Positions 40,050 through 52,712 of a stretch of DNA of 64,000 bases are shown one piece after another; the stretch's first letter is position 1; every line of letters starts with the position of its first letter. Made by a program: the position numbers and the translations under genes. The DNA is from Vanilla planifolia (lineage: Eukaryota; Streptophyta; Magnoliopsida; Asparagales; Orchidaceae). Under the pieces are notes generated by a model that had not been told where the DNA came from, ran no database searches, and worked only from the letters and a program-made list of their open reading frames with translations. Location of the stretch: the NCBI GenBank assembly GCA_023846275.1, contig JAIUJO010000183.1, positions 234,745 to 298,744 on the forward strand, written 5' to 3'.

Positions 40050-40058
40050 CTATTTATA
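40050..40058 (-). promoter_or_regulatory. Candidate TATA box of the 3' LTR
   Basis: The minus strand reads TATAAATAG just after 'gaagtattat'. The same context, 'gaagtattataaat', is kept at the matching place in the other LTR. Conservation between two otherwise decayed LTRs supports an LTR core promoter, with about 850 bp of U3 upstream. Confidence 0.5.
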
Positions 40059-41679
40059 ATACTTCCTTCATATGTAAAGGTTAGCCTAGTTGAATTTGCT
40101 GCCCCTAGTGTTGTTAAGAAGTAATGACCCAAGTCACCTATGCATATATTTACTTGTTTGATCTAACCTAATCCCATTACTTATATGCTTCATCACTCTG
40201 TCATCACTCTTTATGCCTAAGCCAATTTATGAGTTATTTCTTGAGTTGATTTAATCCAACTCACATAGGTAATTATGCCATGAGTGAGACTTGACTCGAC
40301 CCAATTTGATTAACCTTGTCTTCTAACTTGCAACTCTTCAAGACCTATTGCCTAGCAATAATTAAAAGCACTCGATGTGGGCCTTTTGGCTTTATCGTGT
40401 GTGGATGGTTATATGCCAATTCTTTTATGCCACCTTTAGAATATTTATTTTCTTTAACTTGAAAAATTATAGCTATTAAAATTAATAAAATGTTTTTGTA
40501 AATACTAAAATAATAACGTATAAGAAATTAATGATCATACAAGTGAATGAATTATGTTATACAACTAATTGTGTCATATGTAAATAAATAATATGATAAA
40601 CAATCAAACCATAGATTTTTTGGAGATGGACTCTTTATGGTTAGCTACACCACCAAGAATTTGACTAACAGCACCTTGATATGCATTTAAACCATAGTTG
40701 TTTCATGGCCACCATCGCTGCATGACATGGCTTCAATTGTGGACTGCTCCATGAGACATTTAACAATAACTGCCCCAATGATTTAGCACTAAATTATCCT
40801 CCTCTTGTAACCACTCAATTAAGTAATCATACTTAAGAACAATGTGAGTTTGTGAGAGGTTTGAATAAATAATGATTTGGTAAAAAGAATCTCATATTGT
40901 TAAGAGCACTACTACATTTCAAAATTCATCTACAATAAGAAGGAATAATAAAAAATAATTTATAAAATTTCCTCTAGCATTTTCAAGAAATCTTTAGGTT
41001 TTACACACCATTACTTGTGTTCTTAATTTCCACCAAATCCTCAAAGGGCTTAACATGTATGAGCATTACCTATCACATTAAGCTTTAAGTTGAATTCTTT
41101 CAAATTTTTTCTCTAGAATTCAAAACTTTCATCATTCCAAAAACCAATTTCACTTACTTCACATATAATCATTAATTCCATAAAATTCACATGACTTTAA
41201 TGCCACACTAAATATATTTATATTGCTTATATCAAAAACTTAATAATCAAAGTACAATGCCATATTGATTTAGTTCTTCAAGATAACAAATCAAAAAACA
41301 ACATAAATCTTGATACTATCATCCTCCTAAAACTCTTCTACAAAAGTTAACATTTGACATTCAAGATACATATAGAAACATGACCTATTTAATTTCCCTA
41401 AAGTGATATTAAATAATTCTAGCAAAGCTACTGTGGATATTAAATTGTTTACCTTAAAAATAATGACCCAACACATTTTACGAATGAGTGACATGCAAAT
41501 GCACAAGACAAGGCTTGTCTCCATGTCATGATTATGGAAATAAACCAATACAACTACATAAACTATAAATTTAGAAACATAAAATATCTTGGGTTCAATT
41601 ATAATAGTGTGTGATTGAGGTGCTTTTATAAATGTATTTTTAAACACATTCTCTTATGAATTAATTCATATTTATCTTT

Positions 41680-42839
41680 CTTTAAATAGATTGAATCTCT
41701 AATTTGGCTATCATAAGAAATATTTTCATGCTTATCACAATAACTACATACAACTCAGGATTTACCATGAAAATGAGAAGTCTGCAAACTAGTATTATTT
41801 TTTATCATATAGTTATATGATGAAGCATGTTTGTGAGTATATGGAATAAGATAACTTCTATTATGATTCACATGTAAATATGAACATTCCAATCTATACT
41901 ATTTTAATCATATAAGATTTACAATTATAACTTGTAGTCACAAACTATTATTTCTATTCAAATGAGTAAAAGATAAAGCATGTATAGACACATATGAATA
42001 TGTATAAGAAATAAAAATAAATGAAGGCATACTAACAAACTTTTCGTTCAAATCATTTAACTCTCTTTCTATCAAACAAATATTTACTACTTTTTCTTTT
42101 AAAATAATATCTTCTTCTCTTAAAAAATATTTTCACATTTCAAAGAATTAACCATGAATTGCTTAAGGCCAAAGATATCTGACATTCATAACTTTACTTT
42201 ATAAGGTACTTAAAATACTAGCATGCATAAGTAAAATATTTTGAAATAGTTCATCTCTAACATTAAGCTCATTACATTATCTTTTTAATAAGTAAACATG
42301 ATGCTCTTATTTGTCATATTTTCCTTTAAGTTTGCATACATCTTATCTAATTTCTTATGGTCAACAATAAATTCATGAAAAGCAATAGTCAATTCATGAC
42401 GACAATCAATGTGATTATCACTATTAGATGAAGAAACATGTTAAACACCTTAGAATGAAGAGCTTACTTTTCAGGTGCTTAAAGCATCTCTCTTCTTCTT
42501 TCTTTACATCATTTTCTTTTGATTTCCCATTTTCATCTTATCTTGGGTAAGAAATAGAACATATTCATCATATAAATTCTCTAGTTTCTATGTAAACTCA
42601 AAATAAGTGTTTAGATGACAAATTTTTATACCAATTTATTGAGACAAAACAAAATAAAGATAACTCATTCTTTTAGCATTTCTTTGCCTTAAACTTTTAG
42701 AATATTCATCAAAAATATTTGAAACAATAATATGATTTTTAAATAAAAACTATAAATCAACATTAACATTTATAATAAAACATTTAAAACTATTTATCCA
42801 TAAAGCAAAATTTTGACCTTCAAACATTGGTGGATCCAT
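41680..42839 (-). pseudogene. gag pseudogene of the LTR retrotransposon
   Basis: Reading the minus strand from ATG at 42,839 gives MDPPMFEGQNFALWINSFKC, which matches the PPMFDGxNYxxWK-type opening of plant retrotransposon gag (DUF4219/UBN2 class). Further on, KLENLYDEYVLFLTQDKMKM corresponds to the 'W..L...YE' region near 42,560. A central acidic/coiled segment near 42,330-42,430 reads SSNSDNHIDCRHELTIAFHE and then HKKLDKMYANLKEN. A knuckle remnant lies at 41,707-41,748. In-frame stops and frameshifts are frequent; the first stop comes about 30 codons in. A normal gag would encode a nucleic-acid-binding capsid-like protein, whereas this copy cannot. The next 770 bp toward the 3' LTR hold a 106-codon frame (41,327-41,647) that I regard as fortuitous. 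Confidence 0.8.
41707..41748 (-). other. Degenerate CCHC zinc knuckle of gag
   Basis: The minus strand encodes CSYCDKHENISYDS. The family pattern is C-x2-C-x4-H-x4-C, usually with the flavour C-x-Y-C-G-x-H-G-H-I-S-Y-D-C. The first two cysteines and the ISYD context remain. The histidine has become asparagine and the last cysteine serine, so zinc binding is lost. Confidence 0.75.
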
Positions 42840-42930
42840 GTAGTTCACAATATAAATAATAATTCACTACATAATCAGAAATGAAAAAGACGGTTTCTAC
42901 TTCTAGAAATTTCATTCGTCGATGTAACTC

Positions 42931-42942
42931 ATTCTAATATCA
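42931..42942 (-). other. Decayed primer-binding site for initiator tRNA-Met
   Basis: The minus strand reads TGATATTAGAAT where plant retrotransposons commonly have TGGTATCAGAGC. Eight of twelve bases match, and all four mismatches are transitions. It lies five bases inside the LTR edge (LTR ends ...ACA at 42,948 on the minus strand) and about 90 bp upstream of the gag ATG, which is the expected position. Confidence 0.7.
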
Positions 42943-42947
42943 TTTTA

Positions 42948-45251
42948 TGTATATGCACCAAGCTAATTCAGAAAAGAGGGGGTGAATTATGCCTTTAAAA
43001 CTTCTACCATTTTTTAAATATTTTTTAAATAAAAATTTCGAAATCATTAAATCATTCAATTATTAATTTTTTTAAAAAATGCTAAAAAAGAAAATAAAAA
43101 TTTTATAGTTCTAATAACATTTTTCAATAAAATGTTTATAAATTATAAAAATAAATTTTGATAATTTTTTTTTATATATACCTTTTAATTAAATACTATT
43201 AAGTGTAATATAATAAATTATATAATAATAAAGAAAATAAAGTGGCAAGAAATCTTTAAGTAGTCTGGCCTAACACATGCTTACATCCACTCTAGTTAAA
43301 CCAGCCATGATTTCACTAACAAAACTATTCTTTATCATAAAAGGTAGAGCTAACTGTTACAATCCATATTATTTTGTCGTGACAAGTAGGGCTTCACCAT
43401 AAAAATTTCAATTATAAAAGCTTACAATATTTAAACACAACACAAAATAATAATTGAATATAACATATCACTATGCACTTATAAAAGAATATATGGCACA
43501 TCTCTATGGATTAAAATGTTAGAATATGAGTGCACATAAGAAAATGTTTAAAAAATCCTAAAGGACATTGTTTTAAAATATTAAATCTAAAAGATTTATT
43601 AATATACACTGACATTATTAAGCAAAATGAAATAAAAAAGATCTTACTTTAATATGATCTTTTCTTAAAAAATAAAAAAGGAATAAAAAAATAAATTATC
43701 AATTATAAAGAAGCCTCAAGAAAGAAGTGCAACAAAAAAATTGCTAAAGAAAGAGAAAATGAGTTGCAAACACAGCTCTAACAAAGGCAACAAAATCAAA
43801 TTATAATTAATGGTTTTACACCTTCTCTTCCTAAAATATTAATGTAACTCCTAAGGCTTCTTAATTTATATTAGAATATTTTAAACAAAACCAAAAATTA
43901 TTCAACAAATATAAAGGGTTATCTAAATTTGTTATTACATTTTAGCATTCAAAAGAAACTCAAACAGCTTTCTAGAACACTAATTACGAGTGGTAACAAT
44001 GGTCATCATCCAATATGGGTGGACAAAATAGGAGTCGCTTAGTCAGAATGCTAAATAAAGGTCTAGAACTAATCAAAGAAATATTTGATCTTGATCTTTA
44101 GATCATGCATGCTAGATGGATAGTGTTGATGCACAAAGGTGGTGTCAATCTTAATTGTTCAACTGAGCTTTTTTGATGGACGGCTAAATAAATTGCACAG
44201 TTCATAAATGTAGAGAAGATCTCAAACATGTGATTATGTTTTTTTATGGATGGATAGTATGATAAAATAATAATATTCAAAATAGAAAATTTTTTCTCAT
44301 ATGCTTGATCAAGCTTGTCAAATGAATTCTTAGATGGAATCTATAGTTCACAAGGCATGATTTTAAGTCCCACATCACAAGCTTGCATATGATATTTGGA
44401 ATTTATAATACTTCCTCAGTGGAAAAAGGTTTGCCTAATGGGGTAGTCCATCACTTAGTGCTTTTAGAAAGTAATGACCAAAGTCACCTATGCATATATT
44501 TATAAGTCTGATTTATCCTTATCCCCATATTTAACTCTTCATGAGTTTGTCTTAACTTGTTATGCCTAAGCTAGTTTAGAAGTTATTCCTTGACCTAATA
44601 TAATCCAAGCTACAAATGGAATTGTGTCATGCTTAAGACTTAGGATTAACTCAATTTAGTTTGCCCTATCTCTTGACCCACAACTCCTTAAGCCTTATTG
44701 CTCAATTGTAGTTTGGGCTACTTAGCCCTACCCTTTGGGCTTGCCCATGTCTTGGCACTTAGGCAAACTATTTTAATTAAGAGTCCATTTAAATATTAAT
44801 TTTTTTACTTATAAATGTTTTTGTTGCTACTAAGTAAATAAATTATTTTTGTAAGTACTAAAATAATAATGTGTTTGAAATTAATGATCATGCAAATGAA
44901 TTAATGGTGTATGTAACCTAATTATTTCATACATAAATAAGTGATAAGATAACCAATAACAAAGTTGATATTTTAAATATATATTATTGATAGTTAATTG
45001 CTCCACCAACATTGAATAATAGCTCCATGATATATCATTAAGCCATAATTGTTGCATGGCCACCATCATTGGTTAAGATTGCCTCACTTAAAGATTATTC
45101 CATAAGCCATTTGGTCAAAACTCTCTAATTCATTCATCTTATAAAAGCTTGAAATGTATGACCTAAAAGTTACTTGAGAAGAGTATTACAGAAATTAACA
45201 TAATTATTTTATTATCATCAAATAAAAAGTCCCAAAACAAATGGTACAACA
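42948..45251 (-). repeat. 5' LTR (upstream in element orientation)
   Basis: On the plus strand it opens with TGTATATGCACC and closes with GGTACAACA at 45,251. On the minus strand this gives the canonical form TGTTGTACC...CA. Immediately inside the opening lies 'gagggggtgaattatg', the reverse of the 'ATTCACCCCCTC' phrase I associate with sequence just before the primer site in many plant elements. It is colinear with the 3' LTR but heavily diverged, so the insertion is old. The G+T array resumes within about ten bases of its outer end. Short frames at 44,098-44,280 and 44,881-45,069 are not genes. Confidence 0.75.
44401..44407 (-). promoter_or_regulatory. Candidate TATA box of the 5' LTR
   Basis: The minus strand reads TATAAAT after 'gaagtat', matching the TATA candidate at 40,050-40,058 of the other LTR. 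If the element was ever active, transcription would have started just downstream on the minus strand. Present activity is not expected. Confidence 0.5.
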
Positions 45252-48200
45252 CCTATGTAGGTGCACGTGTGTTTACGTGTTTGTGCATGTGCATATGAGT
45301 GCACATGCATTTCATCACATGTGTCGATATATTTGTGTATGCCAACATGTCTTTATGTGTGCATATATGTATGTGTGTGTGTGCGTGCATGTGTATATGT
45401 GTTATGTGTGTGCTTATGCACTTGTGTGTGATTTTTTGTGTTGTGTGTGTGTGAATTTTTTTTGTGGAGGGTCTTAGCATGTATATCTACATTTGATTGC
45501 ATGTGCATGTGTGTTTATGTGTGAGTAGGTGTGTGAGTGGGCATGTTTGTGTGACTATGACCTTGCGTATGTGTTCGTATGCATGTTTGGGTATTTGTGT
45601 CCATCTGTAAGTGTGTGTGGGTATATGCGTGTGTGTGTGTGTGTATATATGTGTCTATGCATGAGTGTGTACATGCACATATGCATATGTGTTTGTGTGC
45701 ATACATGTATGTGTTCTTGTATGTCTGTGTATTTGTTCATTTGTGTGTTTATGCAAGCCTATGCATGTTTTTATTCATGTGTGGGTGCATATGTTTGTGT
45801 GTTTGGGTGTGTGTGTATATCTGTGCCTGTGTTTGTGTGTGTCCACATGTAAGTTTTATGTGCATTTACATATGCATGCATGTGATTACCTACATTCTTT
45901 TTCTTATGTATGTGTGTGTATTTTTGTGCATGCATATGCATGTTAGTGTGTATGTGTGTGTATAAGTGTCTATGCAAGTGCATGTGTGTGTGTGCATGTA
46001 TATGAGTGTTCACGTGTTTGTTCTTCTGAATGTGAATATGCATATTTGTTTATGCATTTGTGTGCATATGCATGTGATTATATACATTTGTACAAGTGTT
46101 TATGTCACTATATTTGTATTTTTTATGTGTGTGTGTGAATTTATGTTAGTGAATGTGCACGCATGTGTTTGTGCATGTGTACGAGAGTGTGTTTTTGTAT
46201 GTGTATGCATGCATATGTGTGTGACATTTGGGTGTGTGTGTGCGTGCATGCATGTATGTGTGTTTGTGCAATTGTGCATATCTGTGTGTTTATTTGTGTG
46301 CTCATGTGTTTTTATGTGTATACATGTGTCTGAGTGCATTGTTTTTCTACGTGTGTCCATGTGCACAAGTGCACCTATCTATGTGAATGTATGTGTGTGT
46401 ATGTATTTGTGCATGTGTTTGAATGTATGTGAATTTGTATGTGTGTATATTTATGTGTGTGCCTATGTGTATGTAAGTATGTGCATGTGTGTTTTCATAT
46501 GTTTGTGCGTGTGTATGTATACATATGCATGTGCATGGGTTTGTGTGTGTGTGTGTGTGTGGGTTTGTGGGATTGTATGTGTATGCTTACTTGTGTGTTC
46601 ATCAATTCTTTTTATTTTGTGTGGGTGCATGTGTATACATGCATTTATACATTTGTGCAAATGTGTGCTTATGCATGCATGCTTGTGTCCATGTGTGTGT
46701 TCATTTAGATGCATATGTGTGTGCTTATTTATATGTGTGTGGTTGTGTGTGTGCATGCATTTATGTACATGTCTGTGCATATTAGTGCATGTGTGTGTCC
46801 ATGTGTTTGCATGTGTTTGTGCGTGCGTGTGTGTGTGTGTGTATGTGTGCATATGCATGTATACATGTATGTATGTTTGTGTTTGAGCATGAAATTGTGT
46901 AAGTGTGATGGATGAGATTGTTGTTATGTGCACGTGTTCATGTGTGTGTATGTGTGTTCATGTGTGTGTGCGTGCATGTGGGTGTGTGCATGTATGTGTC
47001 TGTACATGCATGTGCATGTGTATATGTGTATGTATGGGTGCATGTGCATGTATGTATGTGTGAGCTTGAGTTTGTCCATGTGTGTATGCACGCATGCCTG
47101 TTTATATGTACATACATGTGTATGTCAATGTGCATGTGCATATGCATGTATGTGTATTTGTGTGTGTTTTGCATACATATACATGCATGCATGTGTGTGT
47201 GCACATGTGTACAAATACACATGTGTGTATGATTGCGTGAGTGTGCAAGTGTGCATCAATGTTTATGTCTATTTGTGTGTATGTGTATACATGTGTGTTT
47301 TCCTATGTACACATGTATGTGCATGAATTCATGTGTCTATGTGTGTTTGAGTGCATGTGTGTGTGTGCATGCATGTGAATGTGTGTACCATGTGTGTATG
47401 TGTGCCAACATGTATGCATTAGTTTACATATGGGTGTGTATGTTTTTGTGTCTATGTGTGTTTGGTTGTATATTATGATGCATCTTTTTGTGTGCATGTG
47501 CATGTGTTCACTTGTGTGTGTGTGATTATGTACATGTGTGCAGGAGTTTATTAATATGTGAGTGTGTGCATGCATGCTTGCATATGCATGTGCATGTGTG
47601 TGGGTGTGTACATATGCACTTGTGTATGTATGTGGGTTTGTGGGTGTGTGGGTGTGCGTGTTCATATGTGCATGTGTTTATGTGTGCATGTTTGTTTTTG
47701 TTTTATTTGTGCATGTGTGCATATGCATGAACATGTGTATGTTGATTTGTGTGTATGTGTTTGTGTTTATATGTGTGTGCACATGTGTATGTATGTGTTT
47801 GTATATTTGTATGTGTGTGTGCATGTGTTTGCATGTATGTGTACGTACCTTTGTTTATACATGTGTGTGAAAGTGTGCTTGTGTACACGTGTGTGGGGTG
47901 TGTGTATTCGTGTGTACGTACATTTGTGTGTGTGTGTGTGCATGTTTGTGAGTGTGTACACATGTACGTGTGTGTGTAATCACATCTATGTCTATGCGTA
48001 TATGCATGTCTATGTGAGTGAGAGTGTGTCCCTATCCACATTTTTGTGAATGTGCTTATATGTGTGCATACTTTAGTGTCTATGTTTGAAAGTGCATGTG
48101 CACATGCATGTGTGTGTGTGTTCGTGCATGTGTGCTTGTATGTTTGTGTGTACTTGAGTGAATGTGTGCATGTGTGTGTACATGTTTAGTTGTAGGTGTG

Positions 48201-48333
48201 TGTGTGTAGGTGTGCATGTGTGTGTCTATATGCTTCTATATATTTGTGTATGTATGTGTGTATGTTTGTTTGCACTTGTCTATCCATGTGCATGTGTTTG
48301 CACATGTGTGTGGATGTGTGCATGTTTGTGTGC

Positions 48334-48426
48334 AAGAGTATGTGCACATGCATGTGTGAATTCTTATACATATGTGTGTGTGTGTAAGAGTATGTGCGCA
48401 TGCATGTGTGAATTATTATACATATG
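48334..48426. repeat. 52-bp tandem duplication in the right G+T array
   Basis: The segment beginning 'aagagtatgtgcacatgcat' at 48,334 recurs at 48,386 as 'aagagtatgtgcgcatgcat'. Both continue 'gtgtgaatt' and 'ttatacatatg'. Near-identity marks it as a recent local duplication. Confidence 0.85.
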
Positions 48427-51400
48427 TTTGTTCATGTGTGTGCATGTGCACGTGCATGCATATGTGATGTATGTGTGTGTGTGTGTGTGTTTGTGCATGT
48501 GCATTTGTTCATGTATGTATGCATGTGTGTGTGAGTGCAAATGTGTTTTAATGTTTGTGTATACATACACATGTTTGTTTATGCATATATTCTTTGATGA
48601 GTGCACATGCACTTATGAATATGCATGTCTGTGTGTGTGTCTATGCATGTGTTGGTGTGAGTGTGCATGCCTTTGCATGTGTATGTGTGTGTTTATATGT
48701 GTCTATGTGCATTTGTGTGCATACATGGGTGTTTGTGCATGCTTAAGCATATGTGTGTGCACGTATTTGAGTATGTGTTTGTTTCTATATTCATGTGTAT
48801 GTATGTTAGGCTTTGTATGTGCATTTTGTCTCTCTGTGCCTATATTTGTGCATGTGTGTATGTACATGTGTGTGTACTTAGGGCGTGTGTGTATACTTGT
48901 TTCTATGTGTGTTTGTGTGTGTACATGTGTATGAGTGTACATGTGAAGGTGTGCTTGTTGGCATTAGTTCGTGTTTACGTATGTTCATTTGAATGGATGC
49001 ACATTGGTGCATGTGTCTATTTCTGCATGTGTTTGCTTTTGTGTGCATATGTGTGTATGGTCAGGACTATGTCTATGTATGCAAACATGTGTGTGTGTGT
49101 GCCTATGTGTGGATGTATTTGAGCATGTTTGTGTGTTCTTATTGGTGTGTGTATAGGTCTGCATGCATGTGTGTGCATGTACTTTATGTGCATAAGTGTG
49201 TTTTTTATGCACATTGATCCCTGTGTTCATGCATGTGTGTGCATATGCACGTGTTCATGTGTTTGTGTATGTGTGTGTGCTTGCATATATGTGTGCATGT
49301 GTATTAGTGAATGTCTATGTGTGTGCATGCATATGCACGAATGTGTGTGGGTACGTGTGTGTGTGTGTGCATGTGCTTGTGTAAGTGGGCCTGTGCATAT
49401 GTGCATGTGTGTCTGTGTCTACATGTCTACTTATGTGTGTGTGCATGTGTGGATATGTATGCATGGGTTTGGGTGTGTCTGTTTGTACCTTCGTGTGAGC
49501 ATTTGTGTGCATGTGTGTGTGAATGTATTCCTATGTGTGCGAGTGTGTTTATGTGAGCATATGTGTGTGTGTATGTGTGTGCTTGAGCATCTATTGTGCA
49601 TGTGTGAGTGCTTTTATATATGTTAGTTGTGCTTATGCATATGTATGTTTGTGTGTGTGTGTATTTGGGCTTGTGTGGGTGTCAATATGTGCATAACCAC
49701 ATGTATGAATGCCTATGTACAAGTATGTATGTCTTTATATGTGTGTGTATGTGTGTTGGAGCATATGCATTTGCATTCATGTGTGCATGCTTGTTTGTGT
49801 GTATGTGTGTGTGCACTTGTATTTATTAATGTGTACATGTGTTAGAGCATGCTTATGTGTATGGGTGGATATCTATATGTGTGCATGTGCATGCATTTGT
49901 GTGTGTATGCACCTCTATGTTTACGTGAACGTCATTATGTGAGTGTGTCTGCATGTTTCTGTGAGTGCATGTGCATGCATAAGTGTGTGTCTTTGTGTGC
50001 ATATGTCTACATAGACATGCATGTGTGCATGTGTGCACATGCATGCATGTGTTCATGTGTGCATGCATGAGTGTTAGTTTGCATTGTTGGGTATGTGCAT
50101 AAGTATGAGCGTATGTATGTGCATATTTATGTTTGCAAGTGTGTGGGTGTGTGCATGAATTTATGAATGTGTGTGTCAGTGTGTGAGTGTGTGCACATAT
50201 GTGCTTATATGCACATATGTGTGTGTGTGTGTGTTGATATGTGCATGTGTGCATGTATCTATGTATGCATGCAAGCATGTTTTTGAATGTCTATGCATGG
50301 TCATGTGAGCATCTATGCAAGGGCTTGTATATGATTGTGTTTACTTTTTTATGTGCAGACATGCATGTGAGTATTGTGCTTGTGTTTACAAGTGCATGTG
50401 TATACATGTACATGCTTGTACTTGTTTGTGTTTGTGTGCATATCTTTTTTGTTTGTCTATGTGCACACACACACATGTGTTCGTGTGCGTGTCTATAAGT
50501 TTGTGGGTATGCATATGTGTTTGTGTGTATACATGTGTGTGTGCTTTTGGGAGCATATATATGTGTGTGCAGGTGCACACATGTGAGCTTTAGTGCATGC
50601 TTTTGTATGCATGGTTGTATGTATGCATGTGTGCATGTCTATATATTTGTATGCATTTGTGCACATGTGGGTGTACATGTGTTGTGTGCATGAGTGTGCA
50701 TTTGTGTGTATGCACAAGCTTGTGTGCATGGTATGCATGCATTATGTGTTTGGATGTGTGTGTGTATATGTTTGGGTGTGTGAGTGTGTACATGTGTGCG
50801 TGTATGCATGCATGTGAGTGATTGCTTATATGTTTTTGTATGTGTATCCATGTCCTTGTGTGTGTGTGTACATATGTGCTATGTATGCACATGTGTATAG
50901 ATGTTTCTACATGTGTGTGTGTGCATCCATGTTTATGTGTGTGAGTTCATATGTGTGCATGTTTGTATGTGTGGCTGTACATGCACTATTGTGTGTGTTT
51001 GTGTTCTTGTTTATCTATATGCATGCCATGTGTGTCTATGTGTGGATGCTTGCGTTGGGTCGTGCGTCTGTGTGCATATATGTACATTTGTGTACAGGTG
51101 GGAGAACAGGCACACGAGTTTGTTTCTACGTGTGTGTGTGTGTGTGTGCATATATGTGTGTTCATGCATGCATGTCTGTATGTGCATGTGTATGAACACA
51201 CAAGTTGTTCATGAGTGCATGTGCATATGTGTGTGTGTGTGTTTTCAAGTGTATGTGTTCGTGTGCATTTCTATGTGTGTACTTATCAATTTGTGTGAGT
51301 CTACATCAAGTGTGCATATGTATATATGTGTGCGTTCATGCACATGTGTATGCATATCATGTGTGATTTTGTGTGTGTGGATGCATATTTGTGTGCATGT

Positions 51401-52671
51401 GTAGATGCATGTGTGTGCACACTTGTGTGTGGGTGTGCTTGTGTGTGTTCTTGTGTGTATGCATGTGAACATGTGTCATATAAGTGTGTTTATGTGTGCA
51501 CATGTGCGTGCGTCCTGTGCACATGTTTTTATCTATGTGACTCTGAGAGAGAGATTGTGTGTGTGTGTGTGTGTGCATGTGTCTGCATGTGTGTGTAAGT
51601 GCTTGTGAATGTATGGATGTCTGTCTCTGCAGTTGTGCTTGTGTATGTGTGTGCATGTGTGTGTGCATGTCTTTGTTTGTGCACACACATCTCTATACGT
51701 CTGTATATGCACACATCTGCAGCATGTGTGAGTGTGTTTATGTGTGTGCATTTGTACATCCATGCATGTTTGCACATGCAAGTATTTGCATATGTGTTGG
51801 CTCTGTGCAAATTTGTGCATGTGGTTTCTGTGAGTGTTTGCATCTATTTGTACAAGTGTGTCTGTGGATGCGTGTATGTTCTCCTAGGTGTGTGCATGTG
51901 TGCATTGAGGTGCTTACATATATGCATGTGTGTGTGTGCATGTGTATATTTGTATGTGTTTGTGACCATGTTTATGCATGGACAAGTGTATGTGCATATG
52001 TGCCTATGTGTATGCATGTATGCATATGCTTATTTATTCATATGTGTACAATTGTGAGCATGTGTGTGTGTGTGTCTATAAGTGTGTTTTACTATGTATG
52101 TGCACATCTGTATGTGTATGCATGTAGATGTGCATGTGTGGGTGAGGGTGGGCATGAGAATGTGTGGTTGTGGATGGGCATGCGCATGTACAACTTTGTG
52201 TGTGTGCATTTCTATGCATATGTAATGCGTATTTGTGTATGTGTATGCATGCATGTCTGTGTGTGTGTTCAAGTATGCATGTCTTTATGTGCACGTGTGG
52301 CTGTGTGCAGGTACATATGCATGCATGCATGGTTGTGATTGCGTGTACATGTGAGTCTATGGTTGTAGTAGTGTGTGCATGTCTTTGTATGTGTCTATAT
52401 GTATGTGTGGGCCACTGTCTTTATATGTATATGTGTATATGTATGCATACATGTGTATGTGTGTGTGTGTATGTGCATATGGGTGTTTGCATGTATGCAT
52501 CTATGTTTTCATTCGATTTTATGTATTTAAGTGATTTAATATGTGTGCATGTGCATGCTTTTTTGTGTATGCATGTGTTTATCCATGTACCAATGTGTGT
52601 ATGTTTGCATGTGCATGTGTTAGTGTGTTTATGCATTTGTGTGTGTACATGAGCATGCATGCATATGTGTG

Positions 52672-52712
52672 TTTTTGTATAAAAGTGTTTTTGTATTTTT
52701 GTATAAAAGTGT
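52672..52712. repeat. 24-bp tandem duplication with TATAAAA
   Basis: 'tttttgtataaaagtgt' occurs at 52,672-52,688 and again at 52,696-52,712. This AT-richer islet breaks the Y-R alternation and includes TATAAAA twice. I see no evidence that it acts as a promoter. Confidence 0.8.

Larger units (their letters stand above)
38570..40907 (-). repeat. 3' LTR (downstream in element orientation)
   Basis: The left edge reads TGTGTGCACC and corresponds to TGTATATGCACC at the start of the other LTR. Both continue into 'agctaat', a 'ggttaattat' or 'ggtgaattat' phrase and 'ccttttaaac' or 'cctttaaaac'. Further shared phrases include 'ggcctaac', 'ttcaccataa', 'tgacc(a)aagtcacctatgc' and 'catggccaccatc'. The right edge is uncertain: 40,907 is inferred from the other LTR's length, and about 40,791 is an alternative because a pyrimidine stretch 'tcctcctctt' follows there (a possible polypurine tract on the minus strand). 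The open frame at 39,950-40,132 lies within the LTR and is not a gene. Confidence 0.7.
38570..45251 (-). mobile_element. Decayed LTR retrotransposon (probable Ty1/copia-type gag), minus strand
   Basis: Two colinear repeats of about 2.3 kb (38,570-40,907 and 42,948-45,251) flank a short internal region. On the minus strand the internal region carries, in element order, a decayed primer-binding site, a gag pseudogene with UBN2-like opening and CCHC knuckle remnant, and a doubtful trace of protease start. Matching LTR landmarks sit about 4.35-4.37 kb apart (for example 'ttcaccataa' near 39,000 and 43,394, and 'caatattaaa'-type phrases near 39,053 and 43,427). No reverse transcriptase, integrase or RNase H is recognisable, and the roughly 2-kb internal region is too short for them. 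The element is therefore deleted or of a non-autonomous gag-only type. Both outer edges meet the G+T array, so it most likely inserted into that array. I could not identify a convincing target-site duplication. Confidence 0.8.

Noticed and set aside
40792..40809. Polypurine tract (minus-strand reading of 'tcctcctctt')
   Set aside because: Attractive composition, but colinearity with the other LTR seems to extend past it to about 40,907. Kept only as an alternative boundary.
41327..41647. 106-codon minus-strand frame in the retrotransposon
   Set aside because: It lies downstream of the gag knuckle but shows no protease or other motif in its frame. The faint protease-like reading is in a different frame, so this is a chance frame in decayed sequence.
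38600..45240. Simple tandem duplication with a 4.35-kb period
   Set aside because: The two repeats are separated by a distinct gag-bearing region with a primer-binding site at the expected place, so LTR-internal-LTR explains them better.
45966..46886. 306-codon open frame, the longest in the window
   Set aside because: It is a Cys/Val/Met repeat from TGTGTGCATG units, with equally open frames overlapping it on both strands, no domain and no defined start context.
52672..52712. Promoter from duplicated TATAAAA
   Set aside because: Produced by a short tandem duplication in low-complexity DNA, with no downstream gene.
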